From positions 43,762-107,761 of the forward strand of contig NZ_JBHSUL010000017.1 in NCBI RefSeq assembly GCF_042660675.1: a stretch of 64,000 nt of DNA. The letters run 5' to 3'. A program made the translations under genes and the position numbers. Every line of letters begins with the position of its first letter. The first letter of the stretch is position 1. This document shows positions 37,248 to 46,155 of the stretch, one piece after another. Under the pieces are notes generated by a model. That model worked only from the letters and a program-made list of their open reading frames with translations, had not been told where the DNA came from and ran no database searches. Source of the DNA: Marinilactibacillus sp042660675 (GTDB lineage: Bacteria > Bacillota > Bacilli > Lactobacillales > Carnobacteriaceae_A).

Positions 37248-37889
37248 TTAATCGTTTTTATCAATACGGCCAAAATGTTTGAAAGGTAGCAGTCTATGGC
37301 TTGTTATACCGGTAACCGAGTCTTCTGGCACAAAACCAAAATATCGACTATCTCTAGAATTTCCACGGTTATCACCCATAACGAAAAATTCATTCTCAGG
37401 TACCTTCTGAACACCCTCAAGAGATTCAAGCGAGAACTCATTGATGGTTCCTCCAATAACAGGAGCAGTCAGTTCCTCTAATCCTTCAAGATAAGGTTCT
37501 TCAACTTCTTTATTATTCACATAAAGCGTATCATTGCTATATCTTATTTCATCTCCAGGCACACCAATGACTCTTTTAATATATTGTTTTTCAGGTTCGT
37601 CTGGTGCTGGAAATACGATAATATCAAAGGGTTTAACTTCCCCAATCTTGCTGAGTAAAAGTTTATCTCCATCTTCAAGCGTCGGCGCCATCGATTCGCC
37701 TTCCACGCTAACAAAGGTATAGACATACGTTTGAAAGAGTAGTATCACACCGGTTATAACAGCAATGTACATTAACGTGCTGATGACTTCTTGAAAAAAA
37801 GTGCGTTTTTTCTCGGGTTTTTTAGCTTTTTTATCATGCTTACTTTTTCTTGGTTCGTAATTGGTTTCTTCATACTGTTGATCACTCAT
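37248..37889 (-). CDS. lepB: Signal peptidase I
   Basis: A 213-residue membrane-anchored leader peptidase. Basic cytoplasmic N-terminus to residue 30, one helix at about 34-56, catalytic Ser in SVEGESMAPTLEDGD near residue 64 and the general-base Lys in KQYIKRVIGVPGDE; the box FFVMGDNRGNSRDSRYFG follows. It removes signal peptides on the outer face. It is one of two tandem copies, 56 bases from the other, and the terminator after it makes it the last gene of the pair. Confidence 0.93.
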   Translation of the reverse strand: MSDQQYEETNYEPRKSKHDKKAKKPEKKRTFFQEVISTLMYIAVITGVILLFQTYVYTFVSVEGESMAPTLEDGDKLLLSKIGEVKPFDIIVFPAPDEPEKQYIKRVIGVPGDEIRYSNDTLYVNNKEVEEPYLEGLEELTAPVIGGTINEFSLESLEGVQKVPENEFFVMGDNRGNSRDSRYFGFVPEDSVTGITSHRLLPFKHFGRIDKND

Positions 37890-37945
37890 TAATCAACCTT
37901 CTCTCTAACATAATGATATAGGGGTTTTTTCATTTCAAAATTGAT

Positions 37946-38485
37946 TCAATGCCATCCTATTCTTTCGAAGGGATAATAGAGCAGAACAACTTTACCTATA
38001 ACTGATTCACTGGATATACTACCATAAAAACGACTATCATAACTATAACGACGATTGTCTCCCATTAAAAAATACTCGCCTTCAGGGACTCTCTGATCAC
38101 TTGTTTGAATACTATCAAAATTTGAAGTCCAAAGTCCGGGCTCTTCGTTGATTTCATCACGGTCAAAGAAAGGTTCTGCTACTACTTGATTGTTCACGTA
38201 CAATTGATCTTGTTCATAACGTATAGACTCTCCAGGTAGTCCTATAACCCTTTTAACAACCGTTTTATTCATCGGATCTGTAAAAACGACAATATCGAAT
38301 CGTTCTATTGAAGATACGGTTGACATCACTACTTTATCATTTGAAACAAATGTTGGGTACATGGATATTCCAGTAACATCTGTGGGTATTAAAATATAGA
38401 GTCTTAAAAAGGCACCGACTAAAACGAGGCCAAACAAGACTTTCGCGATACGCTTTCGTCTTTTTTTTTTAAGACTTTCTTGCAT
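37946..38485 (-). CDS. Signal peptidase I, second copy
   Basis: A 179-residue paralogue of the neighbouring peptidase, with shorter N-terminus: basic KKKRRKR, one helix at about 12-30, Ser in VTGISMYPTFVSND, Lys in KTVVKRVIGLPGES and FLMGDNRRYSYDSRFYG. The start is the second ATG (MQESLKKK); the first ATG is in the GAGGATGCAT region. Likely differs from the first copy in substrate preference. Confidence 0.9.
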   Translation of the reverse strand: MQESLKKKRRKRIAKVLFGLVLVGAFLRLYILIPTDVTGISMYPTFVSNDKVVMSTVSSIERFDIVVFTDPMNKTVVKRVIGLPGESIRYEQDQLYVNNQVVAEPFFDRDEINEEPGLWTSNFDSIQTSDQRVPEGEYFLMGDNRRYSYDSRFYGSISSESVIGKVVLLYYPFERIGWH

Positions 38486-38615
38486 ATGCATCCTCTTTCT
38501 GAATAAAGTAATTGAAATGATTGACTAACTTATTATAGCTCATATTTTCCAATTTTATCAAGCCATTTTTAATTGTACAGTCATCAGTTGATTGTAACCC
38601 TCGTCTAATTCAGAC

Positions 38616-38646
38616 AAAAAGCGATTTATAAAATCATAAATCGCTT
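38616..38646 (-). terminator. Terminator after the S41 protease gene
   Basis: AAGCGATTTAT and ATAAATCGCTT form an 11-bp stem with a six-base loop, and on the minus strand TTTTTGTC follows. Confidence 0.85.
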
Positions 38647-38653
38647 CGAGTCT

Positions 38654-40126
38654 TTATTCTTCACTTAAGATTTTTACTGCTTCTTCATATTGTGTGTCAT
38701 TTGATTCGATCAAGGCTCTCAAAGCTTCAACGAGTTTTGTAGCCGTAGATCCTGTAACGACACCATCAACCTCTAATTCATTATCTTCTTGGAAGCTTCT
38801 AACAGCGGATTGCGTTTCTTCTGTAAACGTGTCACCAGAGCCTCCCACTGGATACTCAAGTGCTTCAAGAACAGCATTCAAGTTGGCAACTTCTTCAGAA
38901 CTATCCTCGATTTGATAAGTTTCTTGATTATTCACAATGAGTAAGTTTTGATAGTCAGGCATTGCGACTTCAATGTCAGGAGCAATCCCTTTTTCATGAA
39001 TCCACTCGCCATTAGCCGTCAGCCATTTACCTGTCGTATATTTCACTTCGCCTTCACCATCAACAATCGGTGCAACATTTTGTATTGTCCCTTTACCAAA
39101 AGTAGTTTGTCCAATCAATTGAATGCCTGCAGATTCACTAAGCGCACCAGCTATAATTTCAGACGCACTTGCGCTCCCTTCGTTAATAAGCAGTACCGCC
39201 TCGCCTTCAAACTTGTACTCTCCAAGGTTTTCAGAATCTGCAAAGTAGACAAACGGCTCTTCGCCTCTACCTTGAGACTGCATCAACGGCTTGCCGTCTT
39301 CAACAAAGATATTGGAAATTTGTAAAGCACTATCTAGTAGGCCACCTGGATTACTGCGAACGTCAAATACGTACTTCTCGGCACCTTGATCTTTAAGCGT
39401 TTCAATAGCATGAATAAGCTCTTCATAAGTTGGTCGATTAAAATTCGTAATACGAATATGACCGATTGAAGGAATATTGCTGTCCATCTCATAAACGACC
39501 GATTCTACAGGAATTGCATCTCTAGTCAAGGTTACGGTAAACTCTTCACCGCTACGTTGAAGTAAAAGGGTCACTTCAGAGTCTTTAGGTCCTCTAATCA
39601 ACGCTACTGCATCTGATAAGGATAGTTCTGCTACTGATTCACCGTCTATCTCTACGATCATATCATTGGCTTGCAGTCCTGCTGCTTCTGCTGGTGAGCC
39701 AGCTATTGGAGAAACGATTCGAACAAATTCTCCTTCTTTCATAACTTCTGCGCCAATTCCTTCAAATTCACCATCAGTACTTTCTTGTAGAGAAGTTGAT
39801 TCACTGACATCTAGGTATTCCGTATAAGGATCCCCGATTGAACCAGCCATGCCTTCAAGTGCACCTTCAATCAGTACTTGAGAATCAATTTCCTCGAAGT
39901 AATTTTCCATCAGCACTGAATAGAGTTCTTCAACTTGTATCAATTCATCTGATAATTGGTTTTGCGTTTCTGGTTGTGTACTCATCGTGCTTTCTGTCTG
40001 CTCATCTGATCCTCTAACGGCCAGACTAGTTCCTGCAATACCTAAGACCAATACTACAACTAACGAAAGGATATAAATCGTTAAACTGACTTTTTTAGGT
40101 TGTTTATTTCCTGGATCTTGTTCCAT
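38654..40126 (-). CDS. Carboxy-terminal processing protease (S41) with PDZ and peptidoglycan-binding domains
   Basis: A 490-residue secreted, membrane-anchored protease. One N-terminal helix (about 15-36), a PDZ domain around residues 110-200, the S41 catalytic Ser in LINEGSASASEIIAG near residue 325 and Lys in TTFGKGTIQN, then a C-terminal peptidoglycan-binding domain (FTEETQSAVRSFQEDNELEVDG, near 440-465). Equivalent to CtpA/CtpB of Bacillus. Acts outside the membrane, near the wall. Confidence 0.92.
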   Translation of the reverse strand: MEQDPGNKQPKKVSLTIYILSLVVVLVLGIAGTSLAVRGSDEQTESTMSTQPETQNQLSDELIQVEELYSVLMENYFEEIDSQVLIEGALEGMAGSIGDPYTEYLDVSESTSLQESTDGEFEGIGAEVMKEGEFVRIVSPIAGSPAEAAGLQANDMIVEIDGESVAELSLSDAVALIRGPKDSEVTLLLQRSGEEFTVTLTRDAIPVESVVYEMDSNIPSIGHIRITNFNRPTYEELIHAIETLKDQGAEKYVFDVRSNPGGLLDSALQISNIFVEDGKPLMQSQGRGEEPFVYFADSENLGEYKFEGEAVLLINEGSASASEIIAGALSESAGIQLIGQTTFGKGTIQNVAPIVDGEGEVKYTTGKWLTANGEWIHEKGIAPDIEVAMPDYQNLLIVNNQETYQIEDSSEEVANLNAVLEALEYPVGGSGDTFTEETQSAVRSFQEDNELEVDGVVTGSTATKLVEALRALIESNDTQYEEAVKILSEE

Positions 40127-40161
40127 GAACTTCCTCTTTTCTCAACTAATCCCTTACTAGG

Positions 40162-40878
40162 TTAAGCTTCGTTGGCTTTTAGAGCCGTTTCTAGTGCAAT
40201 AACCATCATGTCATCAAACGTTCTTTCTCTTTCTTCTGAAGTCGTCTCTTCACCAGTAATTAAATGGTCACTGATCGTTAAAAGAGCCAGTGCTTTTTTG
40301 TTGTATTTTGCAGCTAATAGATAAAGACCAGCCGCTTCCATTTCAACAGCAAGTACGCCATAATCTGCTAGTTTCATTTTATCGAGTTCTTGATTATAGA
40401 AACGGTCTGCACTCAAGACATTTCCAACTTTGATTTTCATTCCTTTTGCAGTTCCGATGTCATAGGCATCTTTCAACAAACCAAAATCTGCTATTGGAGC
40501 AAAGTCCACTTGGTTTTCAAAGGTGTTTCGAACAGCACTTGAATCAGTAGTAGCCGCTTGCGCCAATACCACATCTCTAATTTCTACTTCTTTTTTCATT
40601 CCGCCAGCTGAACCTACACGCATCAATGTCTGAACGCCATACTCTTGAATCAATTCTTCTACATAGATCATGATTGAAGGAATACCCATACCAGTACCTT
40701 GCACGGAAATTTTCTGTCCTTTATACGTTCCTGTATATCCAAAAGCATTTCTAACCGTATTGTATTGAACAACATCTTCTAGAAAAGTTTCTGCGATATA
40801 CTTTGCTCTTAAAGGATCCCCTGGTAATAAAACCGTTTCTGCGATATCGCCTTGTTTAGCTTCAATATGTGTACTCAT
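40162..40878 (-). CDS. deoD: Purine nucleoside phosphorylase DeoD
   Basis: A 238-residue hexameric phosphorylase that splits purine nucleosides. It shows HIEAKQGDIAETVLLPGDPLRAKYIAE at the start, the GTGMGIPS phosphate loop, and the conserved VEMEAAGLY segment with the active-site Glu; the Asp in TISDHLITGE is the base acceptor typical of DeoD. AGGGAGATG lies upstream. Lies 35 bases after S41 in reverse order on the same strand. Confidence 0.95.
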   Translation of the reverse strand: MSTHIEAKQGDIAETVLLPGDPLRAKYIAETFLEDVVQYNTVRNAFGYTGTYKGQKISVQGTGMGIPSIMIYVEELIQEYGVQTLMRVGSAGGMKKEVEIRDVVLAQAATTDSSAVRNTFENQVDFAPIADFGLLKDAYDIGTAKGMKIKVGNVLSADRFYNQELDKMKLADYGVLAVEMEAAGLYLLAAKYNKKALALLTISDHLITGEETTSEERERTFDDMMVIALETALKANEA

Positions 40879-40911
40879 CGTTGCATCTCCCTAATCGTTT
40901 AATAGTCGAAC

Positions 40912-41136
40912 CTAATTTGAATTTTTATCAATGTAACGTCCCCAAGCTTCATCAAAAACATCCATACTCGGCAGATAATGTCCATTTAGTTCCAGATAAG
41001 CGCTGATTTCATCATAGTCTTCCGATTGCTTTGGAAAGCTACCGTCATTTTCTGCATGATTAGCAAAAAGCGTTACAGCATCTTTCTTTTTAGGATCTCT
41101 TTCAGTCATAAGATAATGATAAAACGGTCGAATCAT
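40912..41136 (-). CDS. YozE-family small protein
   Basis: A 74-residue protein starting MIRPFYHYLMTERDPKKKD, with the family core ANHAENDGSFPKQSEDYDEISAYLELNG and FDEAWGRYI. Function is unknown. An open extension upstream is inside the msrA gene; AAAGGAGC six bases before the ATG sets this start. Its ATG overlaps the msrA TAA by one base, so the two are likely coupled. Confidence 0.9.
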   Translation of the reverse strand: MIRPFYHYLMTERDPKKKDAVTLFANHAENDGSFPKQSEDYDEISAYLELNGHYLPSMDVFDEAWGRYIDKNSN

Positions 41137-41654
41137 TACTTTGCTCCTTTTGAGTTTGCTGCTTCCCATTCAGCCCGCTCAGCTTTTTCTTGCTTGTACA
41201 AACGCGGATTCTTTTTGTAAAACTCTTGATGTTCTTCTTCAGCTTCATAAAAAACACCAGCTTCTTCTATTGTAGTAACAATAGGATCCTGATACTTTCC
41301 GCTTTCTTCTAGCTTTTCTTTTGAAGTCTCTGCAATTTCTTTTTGAGTGTCTGAATAGTAATAAATGACTGGTCTATAACTGTCTCCGCGATCCATAAAT
41401 TGTCCCATTGCGTCAGTTGGATCCGTCTGATCCCAGTATAAAGATACAAGTGACTCATAAGTAACTTTATCAGGATCAAATTCAATTAATACAGCTTCCG
41501 TGTGCCCAGTTGTTTGACTTTTCACTTGTTCATAAGTTGGATTTTCAACGTGTCCTCCTGTATAACCTGACAACACAGATACAATACCATCTTGTTCTTC
41601 AAATGGTTCTACCATACACCAGAAGCATCCACCTGCAAATAATGCTTTTTCCAT
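41136..41654 (-). CDS. msrA: Peptide methionine-S-oxide reductase MsrA
   Basis: A 172-residue repair enzyme that reduces the S-form of methionine sulfoxide. The catalytic Cys is in AGGCFWCMVEPFE near residue 11, with GYTGG and the metal-free HQEFYKKNPRLY region following. The second cysteine in CFWC and lack of C-terminal Cys suggest a one- or two-Cys mechanism. Followed by yozE with one-base overlap. Confidence 0.94.
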   Translation of the reverse strand: MEKALFAGGCFWCMVEPFEEQDGIVSVLSGYTGGHVENPTYEQVKSQTTGHTEAVLIEFDPDKVTYESLVSLYWDQTDPTDAMGQFMDRGDSYRPVIYYYSDTQKEIAETSKEKLEESGKYQDPIVTTIEEAGVFYEAEEEHQEFYKKNPRLYKQEKAERAEWEAANSKGAK

Positions 41655-41711
41655 CTATCTCAACACCTCTTTTTAATTTTTTCAGTACGATAACTCATCT
41701 GAGCTAGTTTA

Positions 41712-42332
41712 TCATCTTATTGCCTCAACTGGCAAATGGATATTCAACCGGATATCATCCTCTTCCAAATTGATTCGGTCAGCAGAGAAACGCGTTCCAT
41801 TTTCTAACTCAAATTCATTGAGATTAACAATGATGAACTGATTTTCACTGTCGATTACAATCCATTCTGGAAAATCTACCTGTCTTGCTAATTGGGACAT
41901 AGCGAAGCTGATCGGCAAGTTAAGTGAACCAATATTGATTGAATCCCCTCTTAACTGTAAATTGCCGTTCTCTAAAACATACGGTGTCATATATAAAGAG
42001 AATTGTATTGGAAATCCGAAAACCTCGATTTCTCCATTTAACTCAGCGGACTCTTCTAAAGAGAAACTGAAGCCCGCATATTGATCGTCCAGTTCTTTTT
42101 CAAGGTACTCATTCGTCAGCCTTGTTACATCAGCCTTCGTTGTACTGATTTCAAAAATCAAATCATCTTCGTTTGTCACAAGTGGTGCTGTATTTTCTTC
42201 GCCTACACTCACTGGTTGTAATTGAACAGCTAACCATATAGCAGCACCTATAATTAAACCAATTAAAATCAGAAAGGCCCATTTCCAGACATTGACTGTT
42301 TTCTTATTACTTGAATTATCTGACCGTTGTTC
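41712..42332 (-). CDS. YpmS-family (DUF2140) membrane-anchored protein, GTG start
   Basis: A 206-residue protein with one N-terminal helix (about 18-40) and an extracellular domain of beta strands, matching YpmS. The chosen start is GTG nine bases after AAAGGAAG; the longer open frame would overlap the GDSL gene by 50 bases. Gene order GDSL hydrolase-YpmS is conserved in Bacillota. Function unknown. Confidence 0.85.
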   Translation of the reverse strand, partial: EQRSDNSSNKKTVNVWKWAFLILIGLIIGAAIWLAVQLQPVSVGEENTAPLVTNEDDLIFEISTTKADVTRLTNEYLEKELDDQYAGFSFSLEESAELNGEIEVFGFPIQFSLYMTPYVLENGNLQLRGDSINIGSLNLPISFAMSQLARQVDFPEWIVIDSENQFIIVNLNEFELENGTRFSADRINLEEDDIRLNIHLPVEAIR

Positions 42333-42354
42333 CACTATATCGATCTTCCTTTCT

Positions 42355-43242
42355 TTATCTATCCATACTGAGCAAGGAGTCAGCATTTTCAAGTTCTTTT
42401 TCAATTGCTTCTCTTAAGGCTGAAGCCATAACCTTGTATCCACTATCGTTCGGATGAAATAGGTCGTCTTCGAACAAGTATGGATGGTTGTTATCTTGAA
42501 TGTCTTCTAAAGAATCATCACTATTTGATTCCACTTCTGTTTCGGTAGGCGCATCATTTGGGTTAAATAATGAATCAATTTCTACATATGTTACGTTAGC
42601 AGTATTCTCGGCAATCTCGACCGTTCTCTCATTCCATAAATCAAAAACAGCCTGCAATCCTTCAAATTCCGCAAAGTAGTAATGATAAGGATTGTATAGC
42701 CCATATATATAAATTGAAGCATCACCATTATATTGATTCAATAGAGAAAAAATACTATTTAGGTTTTCTTCATACTCTTGTATGGTGGTTTCAAAATCTT
42801 CAACAGATCCATTTAACCCCACTTGTCTGAAGTTCCTGATTAAATCGTTACCACCAACCGTTATAGCAATAATGTTAGCTTCTTTTAAATCTGCCTGTGC
42901 CTCTTCGTTTTCTTCCAGTAAAGTCATTAATTGACTAGAAGTATCTCCTGCGTGACCATAATTTGCTGTTCGAACGTTTTTGACGTTGGGATGTGTTCTT
43001 AACATATCTGCAACTAACGGAACGTAGCCACCTCTTTGTGTACTGTCGCCGACACCTTCTGTTAAAGAATCGCCTATAGCAACTAAGTCCAAGGAGACTC
43101 TACTCTGTTGCTGCGCTATTTCCTCATTATCAGAACTAGATGAATTGGATTTTGGAACAAGAAAGTCCAAAATCACATAACTTAAAAGTGCAAACAAAAC
43201 GATACTAATTAAGCTTATTCCTACTTTTTTTAATGTTCTCAT
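42355..43242 (-). CDS. SGNH/GDSL-family lipase/esterase-like hydrolase (YpmR type)
   Basis: A 295-residue membrane-anchored protein: one helix at about 7-29, then an SGNH hydrolase domain. Block I is VAIGDSLTEGVGDS (Ser near 60), the Gly/Asn blocks are TANYGHAGDTSS and TVGGNDLIRNF, and the His is in LFHPNDSGYKVMA. A low-complexity acidic insert (TETEVESNSDDSLEDIQDN) precedes block V. It probably acts on lipid or cell wall esters outside the cell. Confidence 0.88.
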   Translation of the reverse strand: MRTLKKVGISLISIVLFALLSYVILDFLVPKSNSSSSDNEEIAQQQSRVSLDLVAIGDSLTEGVGDSTQRGGYVPLVADMLRTHPNVKNVRTANYGHAGDTSSQLMTLLEENEEAQADLKEANIIAITVGGNDLIRNFRQVGLNGSVEDFETTIQEYEENLNSIFSLLNQYNGDASIYIYGLYNPYHYYFAEFEGLQAVFDLWNERTVEIAENTANVTYVEIDSLFNPNDAPTETEVESNSDDSLEDIQDNNHPYLFEDDLFHPNDSGYKVMASALREAIEKELENADSLLSMDR

Positions 43243-43443
43243 AAAAATCCTTTCTAGATTAAGAAATCTCCTACTTTGAGTAATTGAACTAGATAAAAAA
43301 AATCTAAATGTCGCTTTCAGTAAGATGAATATGCTATACTGAATTTGTCAAAATGATTGGTTACTATTTGAAAGTACTCAAAAAGTAGTATACCAAATTA
43401 TCGTATTGACGTACAGAAGCGAAGGTTGTAGAGGAGGTATATT

Positions 43444-44100
43444 ATGCCAGAAAAAACATCAGAAGTAGCTTTTTCTAGAGGCTACTTAATTTGGAATGAG
43501 GTACTTAATGCAATTACCCACGGTTTAGGTGTAATATTGAGTATAACCGGGTTGACTTTTCTAGTCAGAAAAGGACTGGAAATGGGCGGTGTAGTTGAAG
43601 TTACTTCTTACATTGTTTACGGAACAACACTCATTTTGTTGTACTTGTGTTCAACGTTATACCACAGTTTAACGTTCACGAAAGCTAAACAGTTCTTCCG
43701 TGTACTAGATCACTGTAGTATTTTTCTTTTGATAGCAGGTACGTACACTCCATATACACTCATTACAATTTCAGGACGTTTAGGTATTCTGTTAACTGTA
43801 ATGATCTGGTCTATCGCCTTATTGGGCGTAATTTATAAAACCGTATGGTTCAAAAAATTCCAAGGACTTTCTGTATGGTTGTACATCATTATGGGATGGA
43901 TTTCCTTATTCTTCTTGAATTATCTATATCAGGGACTTGGGACAACCGGTTTCATCTGGTTAGTAGCGGGAGGATTGTCTTTTACTATAGGCGCGATATT
44001 TTATCGAATGAAGTACGTTAAATTCATGCACGTAGTATGGCACTTATTTGTATTAGCAGGTACAGTCTGTATGTTCTTCTCAATTTATCTATACACTTAA
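43444..44100 (+). CDS. Hemolysin III family membrane protein
   Basis: A 218-residue protein with seven predicted helices, of the PAQR/hemolysin III (YqfA) family. Conserved NEVLNAITHGLG near residue 18, STLYHSL near 77, DHCSIFLLIAGTYTPYTL near 98 and MHVVWHLFVLAGTV near 200 carry the His/Asp residues likely to bind zinc. AGGAGG lies eight bases before the ATG. The enzymatic role of bacterial members is not settled. Confidence 0.92.
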   Translation: MPEKTSEVAFSRGYLIWNEVLNAITHGLGVILSITGLTFLVRKGLEMGGVVEVTSYIVYGTTLILLYLCSTLYHSLTFTKAKQFFRVLDHCSIFLLIAGTYTPYTLITISGRLGILLTVMIWSIALLGVIYKTVWFKKFQGLSVWLYIIMGWISLFFLNYLYQGLGTTGFIWLVAGGLSFTIGAIFYRMKYVKFMHVVWHLFVLAGTVCMFFSIYLYT

Positions 44101-44119
44101 AAAGTTTCAGATAAAAATT

Positions 44120-44165
44120 AAAGACTGACGATTAAAACAATGATGTTTTAATCGTCAGTCTTTTT
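44120..44165. terminator. Bidirectional terminator between hemolysin III gene and folA
   Basis: AAAGACTGACGATTAAAAC and GTTTTAATCGTCAGTCTTT form a 19-bp perfect stem with a six-base loop. Confidence 0.93.
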
Positions 44166-44172
44166 ATTTACG

Positions 44173-44676
44173 TTAGAATGATTCAGCTTGTTTACGTTCG
44201 AAAATCTGGAAAGTATGTGCATGAATATTTTTTTCATCTACACGGCCTTCTATTGTTTCAACTAGATCGAACAAATTATAATCTATTGAAGGCATATAAA
44301 CATCCCCATCGAACGTTTCATGAATCAAAGTACGGTACAGTTTATCTACATCATCTACAAACAGATTAAAAATATCTGCTCCACCTATAATGTGAAGTGG
44401 CTTATCCATCGTTTTAGCCAGCTCAAGTACTTCATCTTTAGTATTAAGAATAATGATATCCTTTTTTTCGAATTCAGCATTTCGAGTTAACACGACATTA
44501 ATCCGATTCTTTAAAGGTGGGTTCGGAATAGATTCCAAAGTTTTACGACCCATCAAGACGTTTCCTGTTAAAGTAACTTCTTTGAAAAATTTCATATCGT
44601 TAGGAAGAGACCATGGAAGTCCACCTTCTTTACCAATAACACCATTTTCATCTTCCGCCCAAACAAACGTTAACAT
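44173..44676 (-). CDS. folA: Dihydrofolate reductase
   Basis: A 167-residue chromosomal DHFR that makes tetrahydrofolate. It shows FVWAEDENGVIGKEGGLPW, the catalytic Asp in SLPNDMKFFKEVT near residue 27, the VLMGRKTLESI loop and HIIGGADIFNLF. GAGAATGC precedes the ATG. Third gene downstream of thyA with a GNAT gene between them. Confidence 0.95.
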   Translation of the reverse strand: MLTFVWAEDENGVIGKEGGLPWSLPNDMKFFKEVTLTGNVLMGRKTLESIPNPPLKNRINVVLTRNAEFEKKDIIILNTKDEVLELAKTMDKPLHIIGGADIFNLFVDDVDKLYRTLIHETFDGDVYMPSIDYNLFDLVETIEGRVDEKNIHAHTFQIFERKQAESF

Positions 44677-44738
44677 TAAAGCATTCTCCTTATTAGTTGC
44701 CTATAACAACATTATTAATTGCTGCAGGCAACTATCTG

Positions 44739-45179
44739 TTATTCAACTGATTTCGCTAAGAAAACTAATCTCTCAATCTCATTGAATCCAACTTTTTTAT
44801 AAAAGTACTCTGCATCAATTCCTCGATCTGTGAGGAGTGCAACCTCTTCAATATTTTCTTCCTTCAACAGGTTCATCAAGACTGTCATCAACATTTTACC
44901 TATGCCTTTTCCTTGCTTTTCTAGTCCTATAAACATCTCTTGAATAAAGAATTCTTTACCGCTATACCATTGTTTCGTGTTTCCAAGAAGTGCCCCTTGA
45001 CAGGTTTCGTTTTGAAAGTAACCTACTCCTTTAAATCCAGGAGTATTGAAAATATCCTGTACATAATTAGTAGCTTGTTCAAGTGACCAGTCATCGTTCC
45101 ATGGAGCTTTGTTGAATACATCCATAAAAAGTAAAGCACATTGAGTTAGATCTTTTTCAGTTAATACTCTATATTCCAT
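44739..45179 (-). CDS. GNAT-family acetyltransferase
   Basis: A 146-residue acetyltransferase. The cofactor loop is FIGLEKQGKGIGKMLMTVLM near residues 85-104 and the FYKKVGFNEIE motif is near the end. It is inserted between thyA and folA on the same strand, 13 bases after thyA, so it shares their transcript. Substrate unknown. Confidence 0.85.
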   Translation of the reverse strand: MEYRVLTEKDLTQCALLFMDVFNKAPWNDDWSLEQATNYVQDIFNTPGFKGVGYFQNETCQGALLGNTKQWYSGKEFFIQEMFIGLEKQGKGIGKMLMTVLMNLLKEENIEEVALLTDRGIDAEYFYKKVGFNEIERLVFLAKSVE

Positions 45180-45192
45180 TTTCCCACCTCTA

Positions 45193-46140
45193 TTATACTG
45201 CTATAGGTGCTTTAATACCTTTATGGGGGTTATAGCCTGTAACGTTAATATCTTCAATATCAAAATCAAAGATACTCGTTTTTTCTGGATTTAATTCTAA
45301 AGTAGGAAACGGCATTGGCTCTCTAGACAATTGCTCATTAATCTGATCCATATGGTTTAAGTATAGATGCGCATCTCCAAGTGTATGGACAAAATCTCCT
45401 ACTTCAAGACCAGTTTCTCTAGCAATTAAGTGTGTTAATAAAGCGTAGCTTGCGATATTAAACGGAACACCTAAGAAAACATCTCCACTTCTTTGGTATA
45501 ATTGACAACTTAACTTACCATCTTGAACATAAAACTGGAACAACGTATGGCAAGGTGGTAGAGCCATATCTGGAACTTCTTCTGGATTCCATGCAGAAAC
45601 GATATGCCTTCTTGAATCAGGATTATTTTTAATAGAGTTAATGACGTTTTGAATTTGGTCAATGGTTCCACCAGACGTGGTCGGCCAAGTTCTCCACTGT
45701 GCTCCATAAACATTACCAAGTGTCCCGTGCTTTTCAGAAAAAACTTCATCCTCTAATATCTTTTGATTGAAGGCTTCTTTTTCTTCTTGATAGATTTTGT
45801 TAAATGCTTCATCTTTTTGGGAGCGCAAGCCAAAATCGGTCATGTCCGGTCCGGTATAATCTTCTGATTGAACGTAACGTTCAAAAGCCCACTCATCCCA
45901 AATATGATTGTTGTGTTCAAGAAGGTACTTGATATTCGTATCTCCTTTAAGAAACCACAACAGTTCACTTTTGATCAACTTAAAAAAGACTCTTTTAGTT
46001 GTTAACAAAGGGAAGCCTTTTTGCAAATCAAAACGCATCTGGTGTCCAAACACAGATTTTGTACCTGTACCTGTTCGATCACTTCTGATACTTCCTTCAT
46101 CTAGTATTCTTTGGGCTAGATCCAGATATTCTTGTTCCAT
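45193..46140 (-). CDS. thyA: Thymidylate synthase
   Basis: A 315-residue ThyA that methylates dUMP. Catalytic Cys is in MALPPCHTLFQFYV near residue 200; folate and phosphate contacts lie in RSDRTGTGTKSVFG, QLYQRSGDVFLGVPFN. It carries the roughly 50-residue insertion in the small domain (about 90-140) also seen in Lactobacillus casei, which makes it longer than the 264-residue E. coli enzyme. Start of a thyA-GNAT-folA set. Confidence 0.96.
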   Translation of the reverse strand: MEQEYLDLAQRILDEGSIRSDRTGTGTKSVFGHQMRFDLQKGFPLLTTKRVFFKLIKSELLWFLKGDTNIKYLLEHNNHIWDEWAFERYVQSEDYTGPDMTDFGLRSQKDEAFNKIYQEEKEAFNQKILEDEVFSEKHGTLGNVYGAQWRTWPTTSGGTIDQIQNVINSIKNNPDSRRHIVSAWNPEEVPDMALPPCHTLFQFYVQDGKLSCQLYQRSGDVFLGVPFNIASYALLTHLIARETGLEVGDFVHTLGDAHLYLNHMDQINEQLSREPMPFPTLELNPEKTSIFDFDIEDINVTGYNPHKGIKAPIAV

Positions 46141-46155
46141 ATAATTTTCTCCTCT

